64,000 bases of DNA from Legionella maioricensis (GTDB lineage: Bacteria > Pseudomonadota > Gammaproteobacteria > Legionellales > Legionellaceae): the NCBI RefSeq assembly GCF_023618015.1, contig NZ_JAJKBJ010000003.1, forward strand, positions 62,001 to 126,000. The letters run 5' to 3'. The position numbers and the translations under genes were made by a program. How positions within the stretch are numbered: position 1 is the stretch's first letter; the number at the start of each line of letters is the position of its first letter. Below the pieces are notes generated by a model that saw nothing but the letters and a program-made list of their open reading frames with translations, made no database searches and had not been told where the DNA came from. Shown here piece by piece: positions 26,893-35,150 of the stretch.

Positions 26893-28221
26893 TTAAGGGA
26901 TTGCCGCCATCGTGTCTACAACATCCAAAGAAGGGGCATTGTTTGTTGCGGTGTTTATATAGATACCTGTTGCAAATAACCCTATTCCTGAAAGAGTTAA
27001 TGCGACCCCGACGCTTGCGACTGCTACTCCTGCAATACCACAGGTGGCCGCATTAAGAGCAGTAAAGGCTATGGCTACGGCGGCAATTCCTACTGCCGTG
27101 ACAAAACCACTTAAAACCAGCATGCTAATATTCGCCAGAGTGCATGGTTGAACGTTTTCCTCTGTCTGGGCAGGTACTTGCTGTTCATTTGTTTCTATGA
27201 ACTCTATGGGGCCGGGTACTGGTGGCTCATTTTTTTCTGCCAGTTCCATTTGAGACAGTCGTCGCAGTTGATCAAGAGCCCTCATCGCCTCACCATTCCC
27301 CAACTTACTTGCTCTTTCAAAAAGGGCGATGGCTGCGGGGTAATCTACGTTACCGCCTTGACCATATTGATACATGTAAGCTCTACAAACCATTGCAGCG
27401 GCATTGTCTTGTTTGATTGCCATTTCATAAAGGGCGATGGCTGCGGGGTAATTCACGGCATCGCCTTGGCCATATCGATGCATGAATGCTCTATTAACCA
27501 TTGCACGAGTGTTGCCTCGTTCGATTGCGGCCTCATAAAATCTGATGGCTTTGGGGTAATTTCTCTCACGGCCTAGACCATAATGATACATGTATGCTTT
27601 TTTATTCATTGCACCAGCATGGCCTAGTTTGATTGCCTCTTTATAAAGGCTAATGGCTTGGGGGTAGTTTCTGTTACCGTCTAGAACGCCTTGACCCTCT
27701 TCATACATGAATGCTCTGTTATACATTGCACTCGAATTGCCTAGCTTGATTGCCTCTTCATAAAGCCTTATGGCTTCAGGGTAATTGAAGGGACCACCCT
27801 GACCATAATGATGCATGAATGCTCTATTCGACATTGCACAATCACTGCCTAGCTTGATTGCCTCTTCATAAAGCTTGATGGCTTTAGGGTAATTGACCGG
27901 ACCACCCAGACCCCAATGATGCATGCATGCTCTATTATTCATTGCATGAGTATTGTCTCGCTTGATTGCCTCTTCATAAAGCCTGATGGCCTCTGGGTAG
28001 TTTTTGTCTCTGCCTATGCCATATTGATGCCATAAAGCATTTACATATAAGGCGTAGCTTTTTTGTAGTCCTTCCTCGGCAGCATTAATTCCGTCAATTG
28101 TTTGTTTAATTTCTTCTTCGTTAAATATATTTCTCTCTGTATATTCAAACCATTGAGTCAAGGCGGGGCTGTCACCATTTAAGACTTTATTTAGTAATTC
28201 TGAGAAATTAGGTATGGGCAT
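26893..28221 (-). CDS. Sel1-repeat protein with C-terminal membrane hairpin, copy 1
   Basis: 442 residues from the ATG at 28219-28221, which has GAGG 5 nt upstream and starts MPIPNFSELLNKVLNG as in the other copies. Seven Sel1-like repeats of about 36 residues lie at about 75-330 (pattern NYPEAIRLYEEAIKLGNSxAM, then NRAFMHxYGQGG). A short Pro/Gln/Glu linker follows, then two Gly/Ala-rich hydrophobic helices at about 365-430 (ISMLVLSGFVTAVGIAAVAI; CGIAGVAVASVGVALTLSG). Sel1 repeats bind other proteins; Legionella uses them in host contact (LpnE, EnhC, LidL). The membrane hairpin may insert into a host or bacterial membrane. No signal peptide. Confidence 0.85.
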   Translation of the reverse strand: MPIPNFSELLNKVLNGDSPALTQWFEYTERNIFNEEEIKQTIDGINAAEEGLQKSYALYVNALWHQYGIGRDKNYPEAIRLYEEAIKRDNTHAMNNRACMHHWGLGGPVNYPKAIKLYEEAIKLGSDCAMSNRAFMHHYGQGGPFNYPEAIRLYEEAIKLGNSSAMYNRAFMYEEGQGVLDGNRNYPQAISLYKEAIKLGHAGAMNKKAYMYHYGLGRERNYPKAIRFYEAAIERGNTRAMVNRAFMHRYGQGDAVNYPAAIALYEMAIKQDNAAAMVCRAYMYQYGQGGNVDYPAAIALFERASKLGNGEAMRALDQLRRLSQMELAEKNEPPVPGPIEFIETNEQQVPAQTEENVQPCTLANISMLVLSGFVTAVGIAAVAIAFTALNAATCGIAGVAVASVGVALTLSGIGLFATGIYINTATNNAPSLDVVDTMAAIP

Positions 28222-28506
28222 GATATCCTCTCTGTTAGCGCACAATGTTGATGACTGTTGACTAAAAAACATAAGACTTAATGAGTTGAGGAGACTGGAA
28301 TTAAACCCGTTTCGCTGAACCAAAGCTCAATGAGCGCGGATGTAATAAATACACCTTTTCTTCATTAGGTCTTTACCTCAGCGACGAACCCGTTTAATGA
28401 TTAAAACTAGGAGGGTACCAGTTCTCCAGGAGTCCTTGAGGAGAAGATAGGTCGCGATATCCGACTGAATTTTGCTTGTAGTCAGTCGTCGATTTAATAA
28501 TTATAC
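28222..28506 (-). promoter_or_regulatory. Promoter and conserved structured leader of Sel1 gene 1 (L1)
   Basis: A perfect -10 box TATAAT (plus-strand 28501-28506) with a preceding TGG starts a transcript of about 270 nt that ends at the Sel1 ATG. The leader has a 5' hairpin (CGACTGA...TCAGTCG), a long-range pair (plus TCGCTGA 28312-28318 with TCAGCGA 28378-28384), hairpin GGUGUA...UACAUC, and a 3' hairpin like a T-arm at 28294-28310. Compared with the other copies it has one mismatch in the T-arm-like stem and a G-U in the middle hairpin. Confidence 0.6.
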
Positions 28507-28579
28507 CATGTGATCAAGCGCAACCACTGTAGTGGTTATCTTTCATAGCTATATTGACTCGATTGCCAGGCTGCGACTT

Positions 28580-28606
28580 AGGCGTTGAGGTCAATTGTCA
28601 ACGCCT
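28580..28606 (-). terminator. Conserved hairpin behind Sel1 gene 2
   Basis: AGGCGTTGA (28580-28588) pairs with TCAACGCCT (28598-28606). Compared with gene 1 the last G-C pair is changed to A-T on both sides. Confidence 0.5.
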
Positions 28607-28621
28607 GGTATCAATAGGTTT

Positions 28622-29881
28622 TTAATGAGTAGCAACCATTGTGTCTACCACATCCAAAGAAGGGTAACTGTTCGTTGAGGTGTTTTTATAGACCCCTGTT
28701 GCAAATAACCCTATTCCTGAAAGAGCTAATGCCGCCCCGACGCTTGCGACCGCGACTCCTGCAATACCACAGGTAGCTGCATTCAGAACAGTAAACGCTA
28801 TGGCTATGGCGGCAATTCCTGCAGCAGTGATAAAACCACTTAAAATCAGCATGCTAATATTGGCCAGATTGCCGGAAGGGGTATTTTCCTCGCTCTGTGC
28901 TGATACTTGCGGCCCCATTGTTTCTATAGACTGCTCAGGAACTTGCGGTGCATTTGTTTCTACAAACTGCTCAGGAGCTTGGGGTCCATTTGTTTTCACA
29001 GACTGCTCAGGAGCTTGTGGTTCATTTGTTTCTACAAACTTTATTTGAGATAGCGCAATCTGCGCGAGGATATCCCCTAACTTACTTGCTTTTTCAAAAA
29101 GGGCGATGGCCGCGAGGATATCTTTGTTACCGCCCAGACTATATCGATGCATGTTGGCTCTATTAACCATTGCCTCAGTATTTCCTCGATTGATTGCCTC
29201 GTCATAAAGTCTGATGGCTTCGGGATAATTTGTAACATCGCCTAGACCAAATTCATGCATGAATGCTCTTTTAACCATTGCTTCAGTATTTCCTCGATTG
29301 ATTGCCTTGTCATAAAGTCTGATGGCTTCGGGATAATTTATGTTACCGCCCAGGCCAAGTTGATGCATGTAGGCTCTCTGAGTCATTGCCTCCGTCTTGC
29401 CTCGATTCATTGCTCTTTCATAAAGGGCTATGGCAGCGAGGTAATTTCTGTCACCGCCTATACCATATTGATGCATGTAGGCTCTGTTATTCATTGCAGC
29501 AGTATTGCCTCGTTCGATTGCCATTTCATAAAGGTTGATGGCAGCGGGGATATCTCTGTTACCGTCTAGACCATATTCATGCATCAATGCCCTATCATTC
29601 ATTGCATGAGAATTGCCTAAGTTGATTGCTGCCTCATAAAGTCTGATGGCTTCGATTTGGTTTTTATCTGTGCCTATACCATATAGATTCCACAAAGCAT
29701 TTAAATATAAGGCGTAGCTTTTTTGTAGACCTTCTTCCGCAGCATTAATTCGGTCAATCGTTTGCTTGATTTCCTCTGCACTAAATGCATTACTCTCTGT
29801 ATATTGAAGCCATTGCTCCAATGCAGGGCTGTCTCCATTTAAGACTTTATTGAGTAGTTCTGAAAAATTAGGTATGGGCAT
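28622..29881 (-). CDS. Sel1-repeat protein with C-terminal membrane hairpin, copy 2
   Basis: 419 residues from ATG 29879-29881 (GAGG 5 nt upstream; same MPIPNF start as the paralogues). Six Sel1-like repeats at about 70-285. Then a linker made of four 12-residue repeats (VETNEPQAPEQS, VKTNGPQAPEQF, VETNAPQVPEQS, IETMGPQVSAQS), which is a 36-bp repeat in the DNA. Then two membrane helices nearly identical to those of the other copies. From base 28744 rightward the gene is identical to copy 3. Only the last about 35 codons differ (end TMVATH in place of TMATIP). Role as for copy 1: protein binding, possibly host-directed. Confidence 0.85.
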   Translation of the reverse strand: MPIPNFSELLNKVLNGDSPALEQWLQYTESNAFSAEEIKQTIDRINAAEEGLQKSYALYLNALWNLYGIGTDKNQIEAIRLYEAAINLGNSHAMNDRALMHEYGLDGNRDIPAAINLYEMAIERGNTAAMNNRAYMHQYGIGGDRNYLAAIALYERAMNRGKTEAMTQRAYMHQLGLGGNINYPEAIRLYDKAINRGNTEAMVKRAFMHEFGLGDVTNYPEAIRLYDEAINRGNTEAMVNRANMHRYSLGGNKDILAAIALFEKASKLGDILAQIALSQIKFVETNEPQAPEQSVKTNGPQAPEQFVETNAPQVPEQSIETMGPQVSAQSEENTPSGNLANISMLILSGFITAAGIAAIAIAFTVLNAATCGIAGVAVASVGAALALSGIGLFATGVYKNTSTNSYPSLDVVDTMVATH

Positions 29882-30188
29882 GATGTCCTCTCTGTTAGCG
29901 CACAATGTTCATGACTGTTGACTAAAAAATAGAAGACTTAATGAGTTAGAGGAGACTGGAATTAAACCAGTTTCGCTGAACCAAAGCGCCATGAGTGCTG
30001 GTGTAACGAATACACCTTTTCTTCATTAGGTCTTTACCTCAGCGACGAACCCGTTTAATGATTAAAACTAGGGAGCACCAGTTCTCCAGCAATCCTTGGG
30101 GAGAAGATAGGTCGCGATATCTGACTGAATTTTGCTTGTAATCAGTCGATAATTTGATAATTGTACCATATGTTTAATTATTATTCAA
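29882..30188 (-). promoter_or_regulatory. Promoter and conserved structured leader of Sel1 gene 2 (L2)
   Basis: Best promoter of the set: -35 TTGAAT (plus-strand 30183-30188), 17-bp spacer, -10 TACAAT (30160-30165) with TGG before it. The leader carries the same elements as L1: long-range pair 29973-29979 with 30039-30045, hairpin GGTGTA-ACGAA-TACACC at 30000-30016, AGGT-CTTT-ACCT at 30028-30039, T-arm-like hairpin 29955-29971 (5-bp stem, 7-nt loop), then a T-rich stretch and the ribosome site GAGG. Confidence 0.65.
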
Positions 30189-30230
30189 TCGGGTTGTAGT
30201 TATATTGGCTCGATTGCCAGGCTGCGACAT

Positions 30231-30258
30231 AGGCGCCGGGTTTTAATTGCCAACGCCT
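30231..30258 (-). terminator. Conserved hairpin behind Sel1 gene 3
   Basis: AGGCGCCGGG (30231-30240) faces CCAACGCCT (30250-30258); all positions pair in RNA if G-U pairs are allowed, so the fold of the gene 1 and 2 hairpins is kept despite sequence change. Confidence 0.45.
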
Positions 30259-30272
30259 GTTATCAATATGTG

Positions 30273-31532
30273 TTAAGGGATTGTAGCCATCGTGTCTACA
30301 ACATCCAAAGAAGGGTAACTGTTCGTTGAGGTGTTTTTATAGACCCCTGTTGCAAATAACCCTATTCCTGAAAGAGCTAATGCCGCCCCGACGTTTGCGA
30401 CCGCGACTCCTGCAATACCACAGGTAGCTGCATTCAGAACAGTAAACGCTATGGCTATGGCGGCAATTCCTGCAGCAGTGATAAAACCACTTAAAATCAG
30501 CATGCTAATATTGGCCAGATTGCCGGAAGGGGTATTTTCCTCGCTCTGTGCTGATACTTGCGGCCCCATTGTTTCTATAGACTGCTCAGGAACTTGCGGT
30601 GCATTTGTTTCTACAAACTGCTCAGGAGCTTGGGGTCCATTTGTTTTCACAGACTGCTCAGGAGCTTGTGGTTCATTTGTTTCTACAAACTTTATTTGAG
30701 ATAGCGCAATCTGCGCGAGGATATCCCCTAACTTACTTGCTTTTTCAAAAAGGGCGATGGCCGCGAGGATATCTTTGTTACCGCCCAGACTATATCGATG
30801 CATGTTGGCTCTATTAACCATTGCCTCAGTATTTCCTCGATTGATTGCCTCGTCATAAAGTCTGATGGCTTCGGGATAATTTGTAACATCGCCTAGACCA
30901 AATTCATGCATGAATGCTCTTTTAACCATTGCTTCAGTATTTCCTCGATTGATTGCCTTGTCATAAAGTCTGATGGCTTCGGGATAATTTATGTTACCGC
31001 CCAGGCCAAGTTGATGCATGTAGGCTCTCTGAGTCATTGCCTCCGTCTTGCCTCGATTCATTGCTCTTTCATAAAGGGCTATGGCAGCGAGGTAATTTCT
31101 GTCACCGCCTATACCATATTGATGCATGTAGGCTCTGTTATTCATTGCAGCAGTATTGCCTCGTTCGATTGCCATTTCATAAAGGTTGATGGCAGCGGGG
31201 ATATCTCTGTTACCGTCTAGACCATATTCATGCATCAATGCCCTATCATTCATTGCATGAGAATTGCCTAAGTTGATTGCTGCCTCATAAAGTCTGATGG
31301 CTTCGATTTGGTTTTTATCTGTGCCTATACCATATAGATTCCACAAAGCATTTAAATATAAGGCGTAGCTTTTTTGTAGACCTTCTTCCGCAGCATTAAT
31401 TCGGTCAATCGTTTGCTTGATTTCCTCTGCACTAAATGCATTACTCTCTGTATATTGAAGCCATTGCTCCAATGCAGGGCTGTCTCCATTTAAGACTTTA
31501 TTGAGTAGTTCTGAAAAATTAGGTATGGGCAT
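30273..31532 (-). CDS. Sel1-repeat protein with C-terminal membrane hairpin, copy 3
   Basis: 419 residues from ATG 31530-31532. Same domains as copy 2: MPIPNF start, six Sel1 repeats, four 12-residue linker repeats, two membrane helices. It differs from copy 2 only near the C-terminus: VANVG in place of VASVG and TMATIP at the end. Its last 250 bp and the following noncoding region are the same as those of copy 4. This copy arose by the 1651-bp tandem duplication. Because of the identity, short reads could collapse copies 2 and 3 in assemblies. Confidence 0.85.
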   Translation of the reverse strand: MPIPNFSELLNKVLNGDSPALEQWLQYTESNAFSAEEIKQTIDRINAAEEGLQKSYALYLNALWNLYGIGTDKNQIEAIRLYEAAINLGNSHAMNDRALMHEYGLDGNRDIPAAINLYEMAIERGNTAAMNNRAYMHQYGIGGDRNYLAAIALYERAMNRGKTEAMTQRAYMHQLGLGGNINYPEAIRLYDKAINRGNTEAMVKRAFMHEFGLGDVTNYPEAIRLYDEAINRGNTEAMVNRANMHRYSLGGNKDILAAIALFEKASKLGDILAQIALSQIKFVETNEPQAPEQSVKTNGPQAPEQFVETNAPQVPEQSIETMGPQVSAQSEENTPSGNLANISMLILSGFITAAGIAAIAIAFTVLNAATCGIAGVAVANVGAALALSGIGLFATGVYKNTSTNSYPSLDVVDTMATIP

Positions 31533-31839
31533 GATGTCCTCTCTGTTAGCGCACAATGTTCATGACTGTTGACTAAAAAATAGAAGACTTAATGAGTTAG
31601 AGGAGACTGGAATTAAACCAGTTTCGCTGAACCAAAGCGCCATGAGTGCTGGTGTAACGAATACACCTTTTCTTCATTAGGTCTTTACCTCAGCGACGAA
31701 CCCGTTTAATGATTAAAACTAGGGAGCACCAGTTCTCCAGCAATCCTTGGGGAGAAGATAGGTCGCGATATCTGACTGAATTTTGCTTGTAATCAGTCGA
31801 TAATTTGATAATTGTACCATATGTTTAATTATTATTCAA
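31533..31839 (-). promoter_or_regulatory. Promoter and conserved structured leader of Sel1 gene 3 (L3)
   Basis: Identical to L2, shifted by 1651 bp: -35 TTGAAT at 31834-31839, -10 TACAAT at 31811-31816, T-arm-like hairpin at 31606-31622. It shows that the duplication copied the whole control region, so copy 3 can be expressed on its own. Confidence 0.65.
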
Positions 31840-31881
31840 TCGGGTTGTAGTTATATTGGCTCGATTGCCAGGCTGCGACAT

Positions 31882-31909
31882 AGGCGCCGGGTTTTAATTG
31901 CCAACGCCT
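31882..31909 (-). terminator. Conserved hairpin behind Sel1 gene 4
   Basis: Same sequence as the hairpin behind gene 3 (part of the duplicated unit). Confidence 0.45.
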
Positions 31910-31923
31910 GTTATCAATATGTG

Positions 31924-32958
31924 TTAAGGGATTGTAGCCATCGTGTCTACAACATCCAAAGAAGGGTAACTGTTCGTTGAGGTGTTTTTATAGACCCCTG
32001 TTGCAAATAACCCTATTCCTGAAAGAGCTAATGCCGCCCCGACGTTTGCGACCGCGACTCCTGCAATACCACAGGTAGCTGCATTCAGAACAGTAAACGC
32101 TATGGCTATGGCGGCAATTCCTGCAGCAGTGATAAAACCACTTAAAATCAGCATGCTAATATTGGCCAGATTGCAGGGTGGGGTGTTTTCCTCGACCTGT
32201 GCAGGAACTTGCGGTTGAGACCCTCGTAATATATTTAGAACAGGCCTCGCGTGGCGATTACCCAACATAATTGCTCTTTCGTAAAGGGCGATTGCAGCAG
32301 GGATGTCTATGTTACCGCCTATACCCTGTTCATACATTAATGCTCTTCCATACATTGCCTGAGTATGGCCTAGTTCGATTGCTCTTTCATAAAGGGCTAT
32401 GGCTTTGCGGTAATTTACGTTACCAGCTATACCATGCAAATGCATGAATGCTCTATTAGTCATTGCAGTAGCATTGCCTCGTTCGATTGCCATTTCATAA
32501 AGTTTGATGGCAGCGGGGTAATTGACGTAATCGTCTAGACCATAAAAATGCATGGATGCTCTACTAGTCATTGCATCAGCATTGCCTCGTTTGATTGCCT
32601 TATCATAAAGTATGATGGCTTCTGAGAGATTTATTTCGCCGCCCAGGCCCTGTCGATGCATGGCGGCTCTGTTGGTCATTGCATGAGGATTGTCTAATTT
32701 GATTGCTTCGTCATAAAGTCTGATGGCTTCGGTTTCGTTTCTATCCGTGCCTATGCCATATTGATGCCGCAAGGCATTTAAATATAGGGCGTAGCTTTTT
32801 TGGAGCCCTTCTTCGGCAGCATTAATTCGGTCAATCGTTTGCTTAATTTCTTCTTCGTTAAATATATTTCTCTGCGTATATTTTAACCAACGAGCCAATG
32901 CTGGACCGTCTCCATTTAAGACTTTATTCAGTAATTCTGAAAAATTAGGTATGGGCAT
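31924..32958 (-). CDS. Sel1-repeat protein with C-terminal membrane hairpin, copy 4
   Basis: 344 residues from an ATG at 32956-32958 beginning MPIPNFSELLNKVLNGDGPA. Five Sel1-like repeats at about 70-245, no 12-residue linker repeats, then a short Pro/Gln linker (SQPQVPAQVEENTPP) and the membrane helices. Its Sel1 repeats differ clearly from copies 2 and 3, while its C-terminal 84 codons are identical in DNA to copy 3, which points to the recombination that made the duplication or to gene conversion. It is the first of the four in the direction of transcription. Confidence 0.85.
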   Translation of the reverse strand: MPIPNFSELLNKVLNGDGPALARWLKYTQRNIFNEEEIKQTIDRINAAEEGLQKSYALYLNALRHQYGIGTDRNETEAIRLYDEAIKLDNPHAMTNRAAMHRQGLGGEINLSEAIILYDKAIKRGNADAMTSRASMHFYGLDDYVNYPAAIKLYEMAIERGNATAMTNRAFMHLHGIAGNVNYRKAIALYERAIELGHTQAMYGRALMYEQGIGGNIDIPAAIALYERAIMLGNRHARPVLNILRGSQPQVPAQVEENTPPCNLANISMLILSGFITAAGIAAIAIAFTVLNAATCGIAGVAVANVGAALALSGIGLFATGVYKNTSTNSYPSLDVVDTMATIP

Positions 32959-33236
32959 GAAATCTTCTCAATTAGCACAAAATTGCTGTTGACTACCAAA
33001 ATATAAGACTTAATGAGTTGGCGGAGACTAGAATTAAACTAGTTTCGCTGAACCAAAGCTCAATGAGTGCTGGTGTAGCGAATACACCCTTTCTTCATTA
33101 GGTCTTTACCTCAGCGACGAACCCGTTTAATGATTAAAACTAGGAGAGTACCAGTTCTCCATCAGTCCTTGGGGAGAAGATAGGTCGCGGTATCTGACTG
33201 ATTTTTTTGTAATCAGTCGATAATTTTATTATTGTA
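32959..33236 (-). promoter_or_regulatory. Promoter and conserved structured leader of Sel1 gene 4 (L4)
   Basis: -10 TACAAT (plus-strand 33231-33236) preceded by TGG; no good -35 box. The most different leader in sequence, but the elements stay: the T-arm-like stem is ACTAG/CTAGT (33027-33043) where L2 has ACTGG/CCAGT, a true compensatory change; TCGCTGA at 33045-33051 still has its partner; the GGUGUA/UACACC hairpin is kept. Confidence 0.6.
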
Positions 33237-33293
33237 CCATGTGTTTTATTGTTGGATAACATGCGTCGGATTTCTATAAGAATCAATGCATCA

Positions 33294-34067
33294 TCATTCA
33301 CGTAACCCAACCCCTTTTTTTAGCAGGATCATATTAATCACGGTTAAAGCCACCAACATGAGACAAATAATGCTCATAGCCAAGGTCATACTTACTTCCT
33401 CCTGACCTATCATGGCGTGCCTTAGGGCATTGACCATGTATAAAATAGGATTTAAGAAAGATACTTTCTGCCAAAAAGCCGGGAGCATGCTTGTGCTGTA
33501 AAATACCCCTCCCAAATAGGTGAGTGGGGTGAGTACAAAGGTTGGTATCAGCATAATCTCATCAAAATTACGCGCTACCATAGCATTGGTGAATCCCGCT
33601 AGAGAGAACACGGCGGAGACCAGTAAAACAACCAGTAAAGTCATGGGCAAATGCTTTAGTTCCAGAGTTAGAAAAAAGCTGGCAATAAGAAAAACTAAAA
33701 TGGCAACAATTACTCCTCTGAGTACCCCGCCTAAAACATAACCTAATAATAATAAGCCATTATGCATGGGGCTGATCAGCATTTCCTCGATGCTTTTTTG
33801 AAAGCGTACACTGAACAAGGATGTGGACACATTGCCATAGGAGTTTACGATAACCGACATCATGATTAACCCCGGGGCGATAAACATAGGATAGCTGACC
33901 CCCTCTATGGTGCCAATTCGCGGTCCAATCAAACTGCCAAAAATTAAAAAATAGAGGGTGGTGGTAATGACGGGTGGTAAAAATACCTGACTGGCGATGC
34001 GGAACATACGAACTAACTCGCGTCTAACCAGAGTATAAAGGGCAATGAGTTGTGGTTTAATGGCCAT
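33294..34067 (-). CDS. ABC-2 type transporter permease (YadH-like)
   Basis: 257 residues with six membrane helices. The conserved ABC-2 segments are present: YFLIFGSLIGPRIGTIEGV, FQKSIEEMLISPM, and the late PLTYLGGVFYSTSMLPAFWQ with FLNPILYMVNALRHAMIG, as in E. coli YadH. Forms an exporter with the ATPase gene directly upstream, whose end it overlaps by 11 bp. Substrate unknown; it could export a lipid or polysaccharide. Confidence 0.9.
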   Translation of the reverse strand: MAIKPQLIALYTLVRRELVRMFRIASQVFLPPVITTTLYFLIFGSLIGPRIGTIEGVSYPMFIAPGLIMMSVIVNSYGNVSTSLFSVRFQKSIEEMLISPMHNGLLLLGYVLGGVLRGVIVAILVFLIASFFLTLELKHLPMTLLVVLLVSAVFSLAGFTNAMVARNFDEIMLIPTFVLTPLTYLGGVFYSTSMLPAFWQKVSFLNPILYMVNALRHAMIGQEEVSMTLAMSIICLMLVALTVINMILLKKGVGLRE

Positions 34068-34971
34068 TTTTAATCAGATCCAGAAAAAGCTCTTCCAAGC
34101 GGTTGGTTTTATTACGCATACTGTTAATTTTAATTTGATGCTTTGTTAATACTGCAAATACTTCATTCAGAGTACGATCATTCTCAATCCGTAATTCAAA
34201 GGTATTTGCGTCAACAAGAGCTGTTTTAAATGGGCTAAGATCCGGCAATACTTCTATAGGCTGTTCCGTATTAAAAATAAATGTTTGATGATGTAAGGTT
34301 TGTAATAGGGCGCTCATTGACGTATTTTTTATAATTTGGCCTCGATCAATGATGGCAATATTTTTACAAAGTTGTTCGGCCTCTTCCAGGTAATGAGTCG
34401 TTAGAATAATAGTAGTTCCTTCCTCATTAGTCCGGGTTAAAAATTTCCACATGCTTCGCCTAATTTCTATATCGACACCGGCAGTGGGTTCATCAAGAAT
34501 AAGGACTTTAGGTTGATGAATTAACGCTCGAGCTATCATGAGCCGACGTTTCATTCCACCTGATAGATGGCGTGCGATAGAGTGTCTTTTATCCCAAAGT
34601 CCTAATTGCTCTAATAATGATTCGGCTCTGGGTAAGGCTTGTTTTCGTGAAATTCCATAATAACCTGCCTGGTTTAATAAAATTTGGATGCAGGTTTCGA
34701 AAATATTCAGGTTGACTTCTTGAGGAACAAGGCCCAGACAAGACTTGGCTTTTTCTGGTTCATTATATAAGTCATGGCCATGAATACGAATGCTGCCGGA
34801 CGTTTTATTAACTAAGGTAGTTATTAATCCAATGGTAGTCGATTTCCCTGCGCCATTAGCTCCTAATAAGGCAAAGAAATCCCCAGTCTTGACTTTTAAA
34901 TCAATGCCTTTCAATGCTTCAACACCATTGGCATAAGTTTTAGATAATTGTTCAATATCTAGAGCATACAT
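34057..34971 (-). CDS. ABC transporter ATP-binding protein (YadG-like)
   Basis: 304 residues from ATG 34969-34971 (MYALDIEQLSKTYANGVEAL); a longer frame to 35007 adds 12 residues that do not fit the family. Walker A GANGAGKST, Q-loop LVPQEVN, signature HLSGGMKRRLMIARAL and Walker B VLILDEPTAGVD. H-loop in TTHYLEEAEQL. Partner of the YadH-like permease with overlapping genes. The last about 90 residues are the regulatory tail usual in drug- and lipid-type ABC-2 ATPases. Confidence 0.9.
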   Translation of the reverse strand: MYALDIEQLSKTYANGVEALKGIDLKVKTGDFFALLGANGAGKSTTIGLITTLVNKTSGSIRIHGHDLYNEPEKAKSCLGLVPQEVNLNIFETCIQILLNQAGYYGISRKQALPRAESLLEQLGLWDKRHSIARHLSGGMKRRLMIARALIHQPKVLILDEPTAGVDIEIRRSMWKFLTRTNEEGTTIILTTHYLEEAEQLCKNIAIIDRGQIIKNTSMSALLQTLHHQTFIFNTEQPIEVLPDLSPFKTALVDANTFELRIENDRTLNEVFAVLTKHQIKINSMRNKTNRLEELFLDLIKNGH

Positions 34972-35150
34972 AAAGGCTTTTATGAAAATAAAAATATCAT
35001 TATACACGATAATTTTTATTCTTCAGCTGACCTTTTATCTGGATGCATTCTATTGGAAAACTGTTACCGATATTTATCTTGAGCAACTAGCCAAAGCAGC
35101 TTTTTTTAATGGTATATTAATCATAGTCAACTGATATTTAAGGAATTATA

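Larger units (their letters stand above)
28744..32174. repeat. Perfect tandem duplication, unit 1651 bp
   Basis: 28744-30523 and 30395-32174 match base for base where I compared them (1780 bp at an offset of 1651). The match is broken by C/T at 28743/30394 on the left and C/A at 30524/32175 on the right. One unit contains a whole Sel1 gene, its leader and promoter, and the hairpin of the next gene. The extra 130 bp of match covers the membrane-hairpin end of copies 3 and 4, where the crossover probably took place. No target-site repeats or transposase are seen. Confidence 0.92.

Noticed and set aside
28222-28500. Sel1 leaders as a tmRNA (ssrA) 3' fragment
   Set aside because: The 3' T-arm-like hairpin and a GUAAAGAC match suggested it, but the loop UUUAAUU lacks the invariant C of the T-loop, the GGAC usually preceding the T-stem is absent, and no CCA end follows. 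Kept only as an alternative.
27148-31220. Plus-strand open frames of 60-140 codons inside the Sel1 genes
   Set aside because: They are mirror images of the repeats on the other strand, have no ribosome sites and recur at the same 1651-bp offset as the duplication.
26893-32958. Sel1 repeat DNA as a CRISPR-like array
   Set aside because: The period of about 108 bp is coding and diverged, with no constant repeat and no spacers.
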